DNA from: Termitomyces sp. T153
Taxonomy: Eukaryota > Basidiomycota > Agaricomycetes > Agaricales > Lyophyllaceae
Reading direction: 5' to 3'
DNA length: 64,000 nt
NCBI GenBank assembly: GCA_018296165.2
Contig: JACKQL020000164.1
Coordinates: 1-64,000, forward strand
Part shown: positions 18,821 through 29,565 of the stretch, piece after piece
How the letters are laid out: the number at the start of each line of letters is the position of its first letter
How positions within the stretch are numbered: position 1 is the first letter of the stretch
Notes under the pieces: model-generated
What the model was told of the DNA's origin: nothing
Database searches by the model: none
The model's input: the letters and a program-made list of their open reading frames with translations, nothing else
Translations under genes and position numbers: made by a program

Positions 18821-19050
18821 GGGGAATTCGGACCCCGTTGCTGACCTGTTCCCTGCCCATTTCTTGTTCGAGTATATACCTGTACACTACTTGCTCCTAT
18901 ACAGTCTTCGGACCTTCTGCTGAGTGTGGGGAGTTTCAGATAGAGCGAGGAGAGGAGTAAGTGGAAACACGTAGGAGAGTATTGGTGGGAGTTGAATCCC
19001 TGGTGAACCCAGAGGCGGGGGTTACGCCCACTATTGCCATCTGTGTTGGG
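18821..19050. other. Convergent 3' region between antisense gene and pol
   Basis: Untranslated sequence between two converging coding regions. 18960-19030 (complement) matches the post-pol segment 24590-24660 of element B, which fixes this as internal element sequence. A terminator cannot be defined. Confidence 0.4.
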
Positions 19051-20183
19051 TCAGTCCCGGGGGTTCCGGGGCTTGGCGGGATTCTGTCGGTGGAAGTCCC
19101 GGAGTTCGTTGGGGGCCCTGTCGAGGTTCTTTCGGGGTTCCCACGTATCGTCCTCAGGTCCGTAGCCCTTCCAGCGGACCAAGTACTGGAGTCGGCCGCG
19201 AACTACCCGGGAGTCGAGGATCTCGTTGACCTCGTAGTGATACTCGTCCTCGACTTCGACGGGGGGCGGTCGGCTGGGGTGTTGGCCGGGGAAGGGGTCT
19301 GGAGCGTGCCTTTCAAGGAGTCGAACGTGGAACACAGGGTGGAGGCCCTTCAGACCCGGAGGCAGGTCGAGCTTGTAAGCGTGGGTGGAGACCTTCCGGA
19401 GGATCTTGAATGGGCTGAAGCGTTTGTGGTCGAGTTTGATAGAAGGCCTCCGGGTCTTAAGATTTTGTCGGTCGAGCCAGACCAAGGTGCCGGGGGGCCA
19501 GTCGGGGGTCGGCTGGCGACGGGCGTTGGCGTGCTTGGAGTAGGCTTGGTTGGTGGTGTCGATCTCGTCCCGGAGGAATTGGTGGAGGGATCGGAGGTCC
19601 TCGGCGACTTCATGGGCCACGTGGGAGGGGATGTCCTTGAGGGACAGCGTGAGTCGGGGATTGTAGCCCTTGTTGGCGTAAAAGGGGGAAACTCTGGTGG
19701 CAGAGTGAGGCGTGTTGTTGTAGGTGAATTCGGCGAGGGGGAGCTCCGCGTGCCAGTCGTTCTGTAAATAGTTAACATAGAGGCGAAGATACTGTTCTAA
19801 CGTCTGGTTTACGCACTCGGTTTGCCTGTTGGTTTCCGGGTGGTAGGCGGTGGAGAGGTTGGTTTTGATCTCAAGTGCCTTGCACAGCGATTGCCAGAAA
19901 TGAGATATGAATAGGGGTCCACGGTCAGAGATGATGTCGTCGGGAAGTCCGTGTTTGGAGAATATGTGTTCTAGAAATAGTTTAGCGAAATCCGGGGCAG
20001 TGTCAGTGGTATGGCAGGGAATAAAGAGGGCTTGCTTGGTAAGGCAGCAGACGAGGACGAGAATTGCGTCAAAACCTTCGGAGTCGGGGAGTTTGACGAT
20101 ATGATCCATCGATATTGAGGACCAGGGGCGGCGACCGACGGGGAGGGGTTTCAGTAATCCGTGGGGGCGATGGCGGGGGAAAA
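19051..20183 (-). CDS. Ty3 family 1 pol, 3' part: integrase core + chromodomain (element A)
   Basis: On the minus strand the frame is open from 20183 to a stop at 19051 (about 377 codons). The first residues ([20 protein letters not shown]) are the usual entry to the integrase core. DDE motifs follow: [43 protein letters not shown]. Then come the GPF/Y-like C-terminal region ([26 protein letters not shown]) and a chromodomain ([33 protein letters not shown]). Integrase inserts the cDNA; chromodomains direct chromoviruses to modified chromatin. No stop interrupts the frame and CpG is retained. The upstream protease, RT and RNase H are lost at 20183, where an LTR of element C begins mid-sequence. 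Confidence 0.85.
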
Positions 20184-21135
20184 CTACCCCCGCTGTTCCC
20201 GATCTTTGCCACCCATCATCAACTCAACACCCTGGTTCCTCTGACCTATTCCGGAGTATCACGACAACCTCGGGGCAACCCGCGTTCTCCAATGATCCCA
20301 TCAACATATCAGCGCGGCATGATCCTCGATCACAACCAACACCCACCCACTCCATCGAGCCCCGCCAAGCCCTGCCGCCACAGCCAACATACCCCAAAGT
20401 CCTCCAGTAGTCAGTATATAAGTCATTGAGTAGCTCTTCGTACTCTAGTCTTGATATTGCTTAACGTTACTTATGGTCTGATTGTTTCGTGTCTTGTGTC
20501 TCGTTTTCTTATCTCAGTCTCCCGGTCTTATCTCAGTCTCCCGGTCTCATCTCAGTCTCCCAGTCTTATCTCAGTCTCCCAGTCTTGTTTTGTCTCCATT
20601 TCGTTATCGTTCTCGTTATCGTTTCGTATCTCTATTCAAATCTACTCTTGTCCCATATCAACACCATCCCATTTCGTCTGACGCTGTCTCGGTGACTCCG
20701 TCCGACCATTGTGCCCAAGTCTTCATCAACCTTAATGACCTCACGAACTCCGCGATTACAATTATGAACCCCAACACTCCTTTACCAGGTCTGAACCTCG
20801 CTCTTCGCTCGGTCCCGGACTCCATCAGCTCCAAATGATCTCCCATCAAACCCCGGCTCCGTCCCCATTGATCACACAGCCACCTACTCCCTTGCTTCCA
20901 CAAATCTCCCGTACGGCCTTCTGCCTGAACCCCGCCAAGACCATCTCATTTCCTCACAATCCGACTTCTCTGGACCTCCCCGGATCTGTCTGGATCACAT
21001 CCCCCCAACTATCCGCACAAGCCACCAGGGCCCGGAACGTCTTCGAGTGTTTGGTTACCAGTGCAAGGGGATCACGCCCGCCTAGTAAGGACTTGCCCAG
21101 TGCAGCTGAGCCCCCGGGGTCAGTGGAACCTGACA
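20184..21135 (+). repeat. 5' LTR of Ty3 family 1 element C, 5'-truncated
   Basis: From about 20184 it matches 28620-29565 and ends GGAACCTGACA. It shares with that LTR, and not with element B LTRs, a run of four 19-bp repeats (CTTATCTCAGTCTCCCGGT type, 20508-20585) and GTTTCGTGTCTTGTGTCTCG. The two are therefore the likely LTR pair of one element. The first ~200 bp of the LTR are missing at the junction with element A pol. Confidence 0.8.
20416..20459 (+). promoter_or_regulatory. LTR core promoter and self-priming 5' end
   Basis: TATATAA (20416-20422) is followed about 32 nt later by AGTCTTGATATT (20448-20459), where transcription should start. This 12-mer is exactly complementary to AATATCAAGACT at 21137-21148, immediately after the LTR. 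The arrangement is kept in the other LTRs (21673/21705-21716, 26620-26631). Confidence 0.7.
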
Positions 21136-21136
21136 T

Positions 21137-21148
21137 AATATCAAGACT
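21137..21148 (+). promoter_or_regulatory. Primer-binding site, self-priming type (element C)
   Basis: AATATCAAGACT begins 2 nt after the LTR end. It is complementary over 12 of 12 nt to AGTCTTGATATT at the predicted 5' end of the LTR transcript. This is the layout of Tf1/sushi-type self-primed reverse transcription. Confidence 0.7.
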
Positions 21149-21225
21149 CTACCTTACCCCATCCGTGATGCCCTCATTATCTCCGCCCACACAATCAAAT
21201 AACTCCAATGTCTATGGTCTACCCA

Positions 21226-22377
21226 TGTCACGACCCGTTCCCCGAAGCCCCGCACATCGTCCATTAAACCCCCAAACCCCCCAAAAGGACCCCCAACGCT
21301 CCGCCGAACTTCCGCCCATGCCCCGCGCCTACTTCGGCTAACTCCGACGCCCCCCCGGCTAACTCCAATGGCCCCCTGGCCAACTTCGGTGCCTGCCCTG
21401 CAGCCACTGACACTTACCCTGGGCTTTCTGAACCCCGAGAACCACCCCCGCTATTCCTGATCTTCGCCACCCATCATTAACTCGACACCCTGCTTCCTCC
21501 GACCTATTCCGGAGTATCACAACAACCTCGGGGCAACCCGCGTTCTCCAATGATCCCATCAACGTATCAGCGCGGCACGATCTTCGATCACAACCAACAC
21601 CCGCCCACTCCGTCAAGCCCTGCCAAGCCCCGCCGCCACAGCCGATGTACCCCGAAGTCCTCCAGTAGTCAGTATATAAGTCATTGAGTAGCTCTTCGTA
21701 CTCCAGTCTTGATATTGCTTAACGTTACCTATGGTCTGATTGTTTCCTTTTCGTGTTTCATGTTTCGTGTTCCGTGTCTTGTTCTCCAGTCTCCCGGTCT
21801 TATCTCAGTCTCCCGGTCTTATCTCAGTCTCCCGGTCTTGTCTTGTCCCCATTTCGTTATCATTTTTGTTATCGTTTCGTATCTCCACTCGAATCTACTC
21901 CTGTTCCATATCGTCTCGTCTGACGCTGTCTTGGTGACTCCGTCAGACCATTGTGCCCAAGTCTTCATCAACCCTAACGACCTGACGAACTCCGCGATTA
22001 CGATTATGAACCCCAACACTCCTTTACCAGGTCTGAACCTTGCTCTTCGCTCGGTCCCGGACTCCATCAGCTCCAAATGATCTCCCATAAAACCCCGGCT
22101 CCGTCCCCATTGATCACACAGCCACCTACTCCCTTGCTTCCGCAAATCTCCCGTATGGCCTTCTGCCTGAACCCCACCAAGACCATCTCATTTCCTCACA
22201 ATCCGACTTCTCCGGACCTCCCCGGATCTGTCTGGATCACATCTCCCCAACTACCCACGCAACCCACCCGGACCCGGAACGTCTTCGAGTGTTCGGTTAC
22301 CAATGCAGGGGAATCACACCCGCCTAGTAAGGACTTGCCCAGTGCAGCTGAGCCCCCGGGGTCAGCGGAACCTGACA
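21226..22377 (+). repeat. 5' LTR of Ty3 family 1 element B
   Basis: TGTCACGACCCG ... GGAACCTGACA, 1,152 bp, exactly the length of its partner 26142-27293. Differences in the parts compared are mostly transitions. TATATAAG at 21673 and AGTCTTGATATT at 21705-21716. It interrupts the internal region of element C, 90 bp after the LTR of C. No clear target duplication is visible (ACCCA left, CCATC right). Confidence 0.85.
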
Positions 22378-22378
22378 T

Positions 22379-22390
22379 AATATCAAGACT
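22379..22390 (+). promoter_or_regulatory. Primer-binding site, self-priming type (element B)
   Basis: AATATCAAGACT, 2 nt after the LTR, complementary to AGTCTTGATATT at 21705-21716 (12 of 12). Confidence 0.7.
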
Positions 22391-24589
22391 CTACCTTACC
22401 CCGTCTGTGATGCCCGCATTACCTCCGCACACACAATCAAATAACTCCGATGTCTATGGTCTACCCGTGCCGGGGAACCCCTATGATTCATATGGCCCTG
22501 CCAAATTTGCTGAGGCACATTGAGTTGCGGATCTGACACCAAACGTCCCCTCCGCTCTGGTTACCTTCATACAACGGCTCCCCCCACGGACACCCTCCCC
22601 AACTCACACCCAACTCCCAACCCCTCGCGCAAACCGTCAAATCGTCTTCCACCTCACTCTTACACTCTCCGCCAACTCCACTCTCTCACGCAAAATTGAC
22701 CCCGACATCACCCAAAGAATAACATCCTGAAGCCTGGCGACCCTCCGATCAAATGAGCAACAATGTCTCCGGCACCGCGCCAACCCTCCGACCAACAATA
22801 ACGCCAACCTGCCACGGAACAGTCACCCACTGCACAAGGATCGCCAGCCACGAAGAGACCACTGAGAACGTGCTTCCCTGGAAGCCCGCCTGTGGATCCA
22901 CCAACCCACCAGCAACCAAGAACCTCAGACCTAGGCTAGGCTCCAACCATGACCTACTTCCGGACCTCGATCGATCGGCCGTCACCTCCGCCCAACAAAT
23001 GAAGGGGCCCCGACTCCCCCGACCCGACCCCGACAACCCCGGAACAAGACCAAAACATCCCCGAGCCTCTAGACATTAATAAGGAGAACCCCGGCACCCT
23101 ACTCCCGACAAGGGACAACTCCGGACCACGCCGCTAGTTCACCACCCTCCCCCACACAATCCGGAGCCCCCGACAATGAGGACCCTGGACGCCAAAACCC
23201 CCCTCCCGCATGCCACCCCCGAGCTTAAACTCCAGCACCAGACTACGCCACCTCCCACGAAGGAATCCCCAGCATAGGAGCCACCCCGAACTAACTATAG
23301 GAACAAGGACTCTATACGAAGTAGTTCCCTAAGTACTCTAAATTCGCTGACATGTTCACATAAGGGAGGGAGAAGCCCCACCATCATCCAGAAAACGACA
23401 ATGGGCCATTTAAGCGACCCGACGACCCAAAGGGCGCGCGCTCCGATATCCTCAAAGGACCTCCCCCACCTGGCTCGACAACCCAAACAACCCCGCACCA
23501 GCCCAAAACTGTCCCACTCAGGCCCCTCCGAACCCTTCAACACAGCTCCGGACCCTGGCGACATGGCTCCAGGGCCTCCGCTCTGACCACAACATTTGAC
23601 CAAGAAAACTCACGGCGCCAGCTCGACAATGATGCCCTGGTAGCCCCAACCCTGCGACAAAAATCACCACCTGCCCCGAATCCCGTCCCTACACCGGAAT
23701 ATGTCTGCCGAACAGGGACCACATCATCGGAGCCTCCAGAAAAGCGGGCAGTGCCTCTCCCCACTGCCACCCCCACACTTACAACAATCTCCGGGCCGCT
23801 CCGGAACACGAATGAAGAGCAGCCTCGACCCCACCGCATCTCCCGGGGAACCCTACTCCGGTGCCTCCCCGCGGCCGACCTCCCCGCCGCCCCAACAACC
23901 GTGAACAACCAACAAATCCCCAGCGAGTGACCCTTGTGTCGACTCCGGGACCACCCACTTCCTCCCCGATGAAGGAACTACCAACCCCTGGACCTCCGAA
24001 CTCGAGGAAGTATCAGAAATATGTAAGACCCCCTTTGTCCGCCTCGGGCTTACCTTTGGTTAGGAAAGCAATATCATGTAGATGATCCGGCACCCCAAAT
24101 TTCGGCCCCGGACCCGAAGGAACTGGTTGGGACTGATCACCCCGCATCCTACCCCCTCGGTCATCGACACTCCGGAGCACACCAAAGCGCCACCCGAAGC
24201 ATGCCCACCCACAGACGCAACACTCCAGAACACGACCCCGACCCGGACCAACTATACCGCGAGGACGAACCTCGCCTCACCCAACCCCGCCAATGAAAAA
24301 GGCCCTGCCGCCCCCGCCACCCGTGCCGGCATAAGGGCCAAACCATGGGAAGACCCCATTACCCCCCGCCAACTGCACTGCCAAGAAAACCAAAGCCCCA
24401 AACCCGCTGGGCACCGTGAAAGATTTGAAGTCGGAATTTCCGAGAATTGAACTCAATAACACCATCCGAAATGCCACGGGACTCCACCGGAGAACTCCCA
24501 CCACCCCCGCCGGACCTCGGGAGCCCTCCTGCGATGCCCCGCCCCGTCCCGACAAACCCCGGGACTAGCCAGCGCCGACGGCACTAGCG
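22391..24589. other. Noncoding internal region of element B
   Basis: C-rich, CpG-retaining sequence with many short frames on both strands but no gag, protease or RT motif. It matches 62113 to about 63999 (the same 5' internal region in a decayed copy), including the block near 23345 (GACATGTTCACATAAGGGAG). The open frames (for example 22753-23079) are Pro/Arg/Thr-rich and I do not regard them as genes. Confidence 0.6.
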
Positions 24590-24800
24590 GGCGTAACTCC
24601 CGCCTCTGGACTCACTAGGGATTCAACTCCCTCCCACACCTCTGCATGTTTTGCTTACTTCGCCCTCATACAAAACTAAAATCTCACTTCACACGCCCAG
24701 GGACCAAGAAAGGACATGTTCATGTACAAAAAATTATATATACATGAGACGGGGAAGGCAGCAAGTCCAAGAGCGACAAGAAATGAGGCTCACACCCATC

Positions 24801-25931
24801 TCACTCCCTCCCCGGAACCCCCGGCAACCCAACCCCCAGGTCGACCTCCATCTGGGCTCGCACCACCGCTAGGATCTCCGCCAACCCCGGCAATGCCTCC
24901 CCCGCGTTGGCCGCCACCTCCCACCACGATCCCGGGGCCACTGCATTGCGCCGCCGATGCCCCGCCAGCAACCTCTCCAACCACGCCATTCCCTGCTGCA
25001 ACTCCGGAGGCTGGACTGCGGACCCCTGCGTCAACCCGTCCTGAATCGACGCGAACGCCGCGGAGGCACCGTCCAAGAGGACCTGATGCTCCCGCACCCA
25101 GCCTAAACTCAGAAAATGAACCGTCAATAACGAACGGAGGAACGGGAGACAACTCATGAAGGATCCCCGCGCGACCCAAGGCGGCCTCATTGGCCAACCA
25201 ATCCTCCCTCCGCCTCGCCGCCTCCAGCTCCACCCACAACGCATCCCCCTCCGGAACTCGTCCCCGCCCCTCCGCTTCCCCCGCAGGCTGCCCCTCCACC
25301 TGCGCCAGACGCTCCCACAAACCCCGCACCTCTAGCGCTCGCTCCGTCGCCACGCGCACCGAAGTATTCCTCTCCCGCTCCATCGCTTTCTTCTCCGTCT
25401 GCGCCACGTCACGATCCTCCCTCGCCCGTCGGAGCTCACCCTCCCGTACTGCCAACGACGTCGTCAAGGCCTCCACCTGCTTGCAAAGGAAGACCTCTGT
25501 GATTGAAGAAATCGGCGTGGGGGGACTCGACAACCGCTCCGAGGGGACGCCCGGGACAGGAGAAAAGAGGGAGGACTCCGGAGGCCCCGCCGACAACTCA
25601 CGCCCACGCGGCCTCTTGCTGGGTCCCACCCCCGAGGGCGGGGAAGCTCAACGCTTCTCCTGAACCATCGCCGAGGACGCCCCCTTCCCCTTTGGCACCG
25701 CAGGACGAAACTTGGTCCGCTTCGGAACCCCCAGAAAATCCACCACTACTACTACGGACGATTCTACAGGAACCCCGTCAACCCTCCCGAAAGGAAAATT
25801 CGACAACACTTACGACTCCGATCTCTAACGCTATCCCGGCGCCGACGCTCGAACTCCTTGCCCCCACTGTCATACACCATTACCTCGTCTAAATCGGCGG
25901 GAGAGACTACTGGAACGCTGGGGAAAGACAT
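24801..25931 (-). pseudogene. Antisense cargo gene copy in element B (lacks Zn cluster)
   Basis: Start ATG at 25931 (complement). The first exon reads VSPADLDEVMVYDSGG and KEFERRRRDSV, with a GTAAGT donor (intron 1). The Cys cluster of the intact gene is absent; instead a shorter exon with VVVVVDFLGVPKRTKFRP joins directly to the AGPSQR-equivalent part (VGPSKRPRGRE). The coiled coil follows (VEALTTSLAVREGELRRARE). Intron 3 has its donor changed to AT (a CpG to CpA event), and the C-terminal module WVREHQVLLDGASAAFASIQ is in another frame. An in-frame stop precedes ASPPSG. Position and orientation are as in element A. Confidence 0.75.
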
Positions 25932-26129
25932 GACGAAATTTGGGAAACCCTGGGGCACGCCCAAAGCTTTTAATTGATTGAGGAGGACCCTGACGAAACG
26001 GCGGCCGCACTTCGACTTCGTCTCCCACGCTGCTATCACTCGCTGCGGATTGATCAATATTGCTCAGCTTCGACTCCCACGCCCTGCTGATCCCCATCCC
26101 GCCCCGCGTCTTGAAGGGTCTCGACGCTG

Positions 26130-26141
26130 AAAGGGGGGTGA
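26130..26141 (+). other. Polypurine tract, element B
   Basis: AAAGGGGGGTGA directly before TGTCACG at 26142; plus-strand primer for the 3' LTR. Confidence 0.75.
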
Positions 26142-27293
26142 TGTCACGACCCGTTCCCCGAAACCCCGCACATCGTCCATCAAACCCCCGAACCCCCAAA
26201 AGGACCCCCAACGCTCCGCCGAACTTCCGCCCATGCCCCGCGCCTACTTCGGCTAACTCCGACGCCTCCCCGGCTAACTCCGACGGCCCCCTGGCCAACT
26301 TCGGTGCCTGCCCCGCAGCCACTGACACTTACCCTGGGCTTCCCGAACCCCGAGAACCACCCCCGCTATTCCTGATCTTCGCCACCCATCATTAACTCAA
26401 CACCCTGCTTCCTCCGACCTATTCCAGAGTATCACGACAACCTCGGGGCAACCCGCGTTCTCCAATGATCCCATCAACGTATCAGCGCGGCACAATCTTC
26501 GATCACAACCGACACCCGCCCACTCCGTCAAGCCCCGCCAAGCCCCGCCGCCACAGCCGACGTACCCCAAAGTCCTCCGGTAGTCAGTATATAAGTCATC
26601 GAGTAGCTCTTCGTACTCCAGTCTTGATATTGCTTAACGTTACCTATGGTCTAATTGTTTCCTTTTCGTGTTTCGTGTTTCATGTCCCATTCCCCTTACT
26701 CTCAGTCTCCCGGCCTTATCTCAGTCTCCTGGTCTTATCTCAGTCTCCCGGTCTTGTCTTGTCTCCATTTCGTTATCATTCTCGTTATCATTTCGTATCT
26801 CCACTCGAATCTACTCTTGTTCCATATCATCGCGTCCGACGCTGTCTCGGTGACTCCGTCAGACCATTGTGCCCAAGTCTTCATCATCCCTAACAACCTC
26901 ATGAACTCCGCGATTACGATTACGAACCCCGACACTCCTTTACCAGGTCCGAACCTCACTCTTCGCTCGGTCCCGGACTTCACCAGCTCCAAATGATCTC
27001 CCATCAAACCCTGGCTCTGTTCCCATTGATCACACAGCCACCTACTCCCTTGCTTCCACGAATCTCCCGTATGGCCTTCTGCCTGAACCCCGCCAAGACT
27101 GTCTCGTTTCCCCACGATCCGACTTCTCTGGACCTTCCCGGATCTGTCTGGATCACGTCTCCCCAGCTACCCGCGCAAGCCACCAGGGCCCGGAATGTCT
27201 TCGAGTGTTTGGTTACCAATGCAGGGGAATCACGCCCGCCTAGTAAGGACTCGCCCAGTGCAGCTGAGCCCCCGAGGTCAGCGGAACCTGACA
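26142..27293 (+). repeat. 3' LTR of element B
   Basis: 1,152 bp, TGTCACGACCCG ... GGAACCTGACA. It shares with 21226-22377 the TTTCCTTTTCGTGTTTCGTG stretch and fewer 19-bp repeats, which separates it from the element C LTRs. AGTCTTGATATT at 26620-26631. It is followed at 27294 by the interior of another antisense-gene copy. Confidence 0.85.
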
Positions 27294-28199
27294 CCATCCT
27301 GAATTGACACAAATGCTGCGGAGGCACCGTCCAAGAGGACCCGATGCTCCCACACCCAGCCTAAACCCAGAAAATGAACCATCAATAACGAACGGAGGAA
27401 TGGGAAACAACTCACGAAGGATCCCCACGCAACCCAAAGCGGCCTCGTTGGCCAACCAATCCTCCCTCCGCCTCGCTGCCTCCAGCTCCACCCACAACGC
27501 ATCCCCCTCCGGATCTTGTCCCCGCCCCTCCGCTTCCCCTATGGGCTGCCCCTCCATCTGCGCCAGATGCTCCCGCAAACCCTGCACCTCTAACGCTCGC
27601 TCCGTTGCCACGCGCACCAAAGTGTTCCTCTCCTGCTCCATTGCTTCCTTCTCCATCCGCGCCGCGTCACGATTTTCCCTCGCCTGTCGGAGCTCACCCT
27701 CCCGTACTGCCAATGATGTCGTCAAGGCCTCCACCTGCTTGCAAAGAAAGACCTCTGTGATCGAAGGAATCGGCGCAGGGGGACTCGACGACCGTTCCGA
27801 GGGGACGCCCGGGACAGGAGAAAAAAGGGAGGACTCCGGGGGCCCCGCCGACAACTCGCGCCCACACGGCCTCTTGCTGGGTCCTGCCCCCGAGGGCGGG
27901 GAGGCTCGACGCTTCCCCCGAACCATTGCCGAGGACGCCCCCTTCCCCTTTGGCAATGCGGGACGAAACTTGGTCCGTTTCGGAACCCCCGGAAAATCCA
28001 CTACTACTACCATGGACAATTCTACAGGAACCCTGTCAATCATCCCAAAAAGAAAAGTCGACAACACTTACAACTCCAGTCATTGACGCTACCCCGGCGC
28101 CAACACTCAAACTCCTCACCCCCACTGTCGTACACCACCACCTCATCTAAATCGGCGGGAGAGACTACTGGAACACTGGGGGAAGACATGACGAAGTTT
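27294..28199 (-). pseudogene. Antisense cargo gene copy of element C, 3'-truncated
   Basis: Start ATG at 28199 (complement). Exon 1 is as in element B and keeps a GTAAGT donor, then VVVVDFPGVPKRTKFRP, AGPSKRPCGRELSAGPP, and the coiled-coil region VEALTTSLAVREGELRQARE through EAARRREDWLANEAAL. The intron 3 donor GTGAG is intact. The gene is cut at 27294 within the C-terminal module by the end of the element B LTR. Like B it lacks the Zn2Cys6-like cluster. Only scattered defects are visible, so this copy decayed less than B. Confidence 0.75.
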
Positions 28200-28400
28200 G
28201 GGAAACCCCGGGGCATGCCCAAAGCTTTTAATTGATTGAGGAGAACCCTGACAAAACGGTGGCCGCGCTTTGACTTCGTCTCCCACGCCGCTATCACTCG
28301 CTGCAGATTGATCAATATTGCTCAGCTTCGACTCCCATGCCCCGCCGATCCCCGTCCTGCCCCCGCATCTCGAAGGGTCTCGACGCTGAAAGGAGGGTGA

Positions 28401-29565
28401 TGTCACGACCCGTCCCCCAAAACCCCACACACTGTCCATCAACCCCCTGAACCCCCAAAAAACCCCCAACGCTCCGCTGAACTTCCGCCCATGCCCCGCG
28501 CCTATTTTGGCTAACTCCGACGCCTCCCCGGCTAACTCCGATGGCCCCCTGGCCAACTTCGGTGCCTGCCCCGCAGCCACTGACACTTACCCTGGGCCTC
28601 CAGAACCCCAAGAACCACCCCCGCTGTTCCCAATCTTCGCCACCCATCATCAACTCAACACCCTGGTTCCTCTGACCTATTCCAGAGTATCATGACAACC
28701 TCGGGGCAACCCGCGTTCTCCAATGATCCCATCAACATATCAGCGCGGCACAATCCTCGATCACAACCGACACCCACCCACTCCGTCGAGCCCCGCCAAG
28801 CCCTGCCACCACAGCTGACATACCCCGAAGTCCTCCGGTAGTCAGTATATAAGTCATTGAGTAGCTCTTCGTACTCTAGTCTTGATATTGCTTAACGTTA
28901 CTTATGGTCTGATTGTTTCGTGTCTTGTGTCTCGTTTTCTTATCTCAGTCTCCTGGTCTTATCTCAGTCTCCTGGTCTCATCTCAGTCTCCCGGTCTTAT
29001 CTCAGTCTCCCAGTCTTGTCTTGTCTCCATTTCATTATCGTTCTCGTTATCGTTTCATATCTCTATTCGAATCTACTCTTGTCCCATATCAACACCATCC
29101 CATTTCGTCTGACGCTGTCTCAGTGACTCCATCCGACCATTGTGCCCAAGTCTTCATCAACCTTAATGACCTCACGAACTCCGCGATTACGATTATGAAC
29201 CCCGACACTCCTTTACCAGGTCCAAACCTCGCTCTTCGCTCGGTCCCGGACTCCATCAGCTCCAAATGATCTCCCATCAAACCCTGGCTCCATTCCCATT
29301 GATCACACAGCTGCCTACTCCTTTGCTTCCGCAAATCTCCCGTACGGCCTTCTGCCTGAACCCCGCCAAGACCATCTCGTTTCCTCACAATCCGACTTCT
29401 CCGGACCTCCCCGGATCTGTCTGGATCACATCTCCCCAGCTACCCGCGCAAGCCACCAGGGCCCAGAATGTCTTCGAGTGTTCGGTTACCAATGCAGGGG
29501 ATCACGCCCGCCTAGTAAGGACTCGCCCAGTGCAGCTGAGCCCCTGGGGTCAGCGGAACCTGACA
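28401..29565 (+). repeat. 3' LTR of Ty3 family 1 element C
   Basis: TGTCACGACCCG ... GGAACCTGACA, 1,165 bp, preceded by polypurine AAAGGAGGGTGA (28389-28400). Pairs with 20184-21135 by shared 19-bp repeats and U5 details. Its right end is also the edge between CpG-retaining DNA and the CpG-depleted pol that follows. Confidence 0.85.

Larger units (their letters stand above)
21226..27293 (+). mobile_element. Element B: non-autonomous Ty3 family 1 derivative
   Basis: 5' LTR 21226-22377, primer-binding site 22379-22390, about 2.2 kb of noncoding internal DNA, the post-pol segment from about 24590, a decayed antisense gene at 24.8-25.9 kb, polypurine tract and 3' LTR 26142-27293. No gag or pol is present. 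The junction near 24590 (AAACCCCGGGACT) corresponds to the last codons of pol in element A, so the whole coding part was removed. It would need enzymes from relatives to move. Confidence 0.75.

Noticed and set aside
22749..24555. Several 60-120 codon frames on both strands in element B
   Set aside because: Pro/Arg/Gly-rich, mutually overlapping, and not kept as proteins in the homologous region at 62.1-64 kb.
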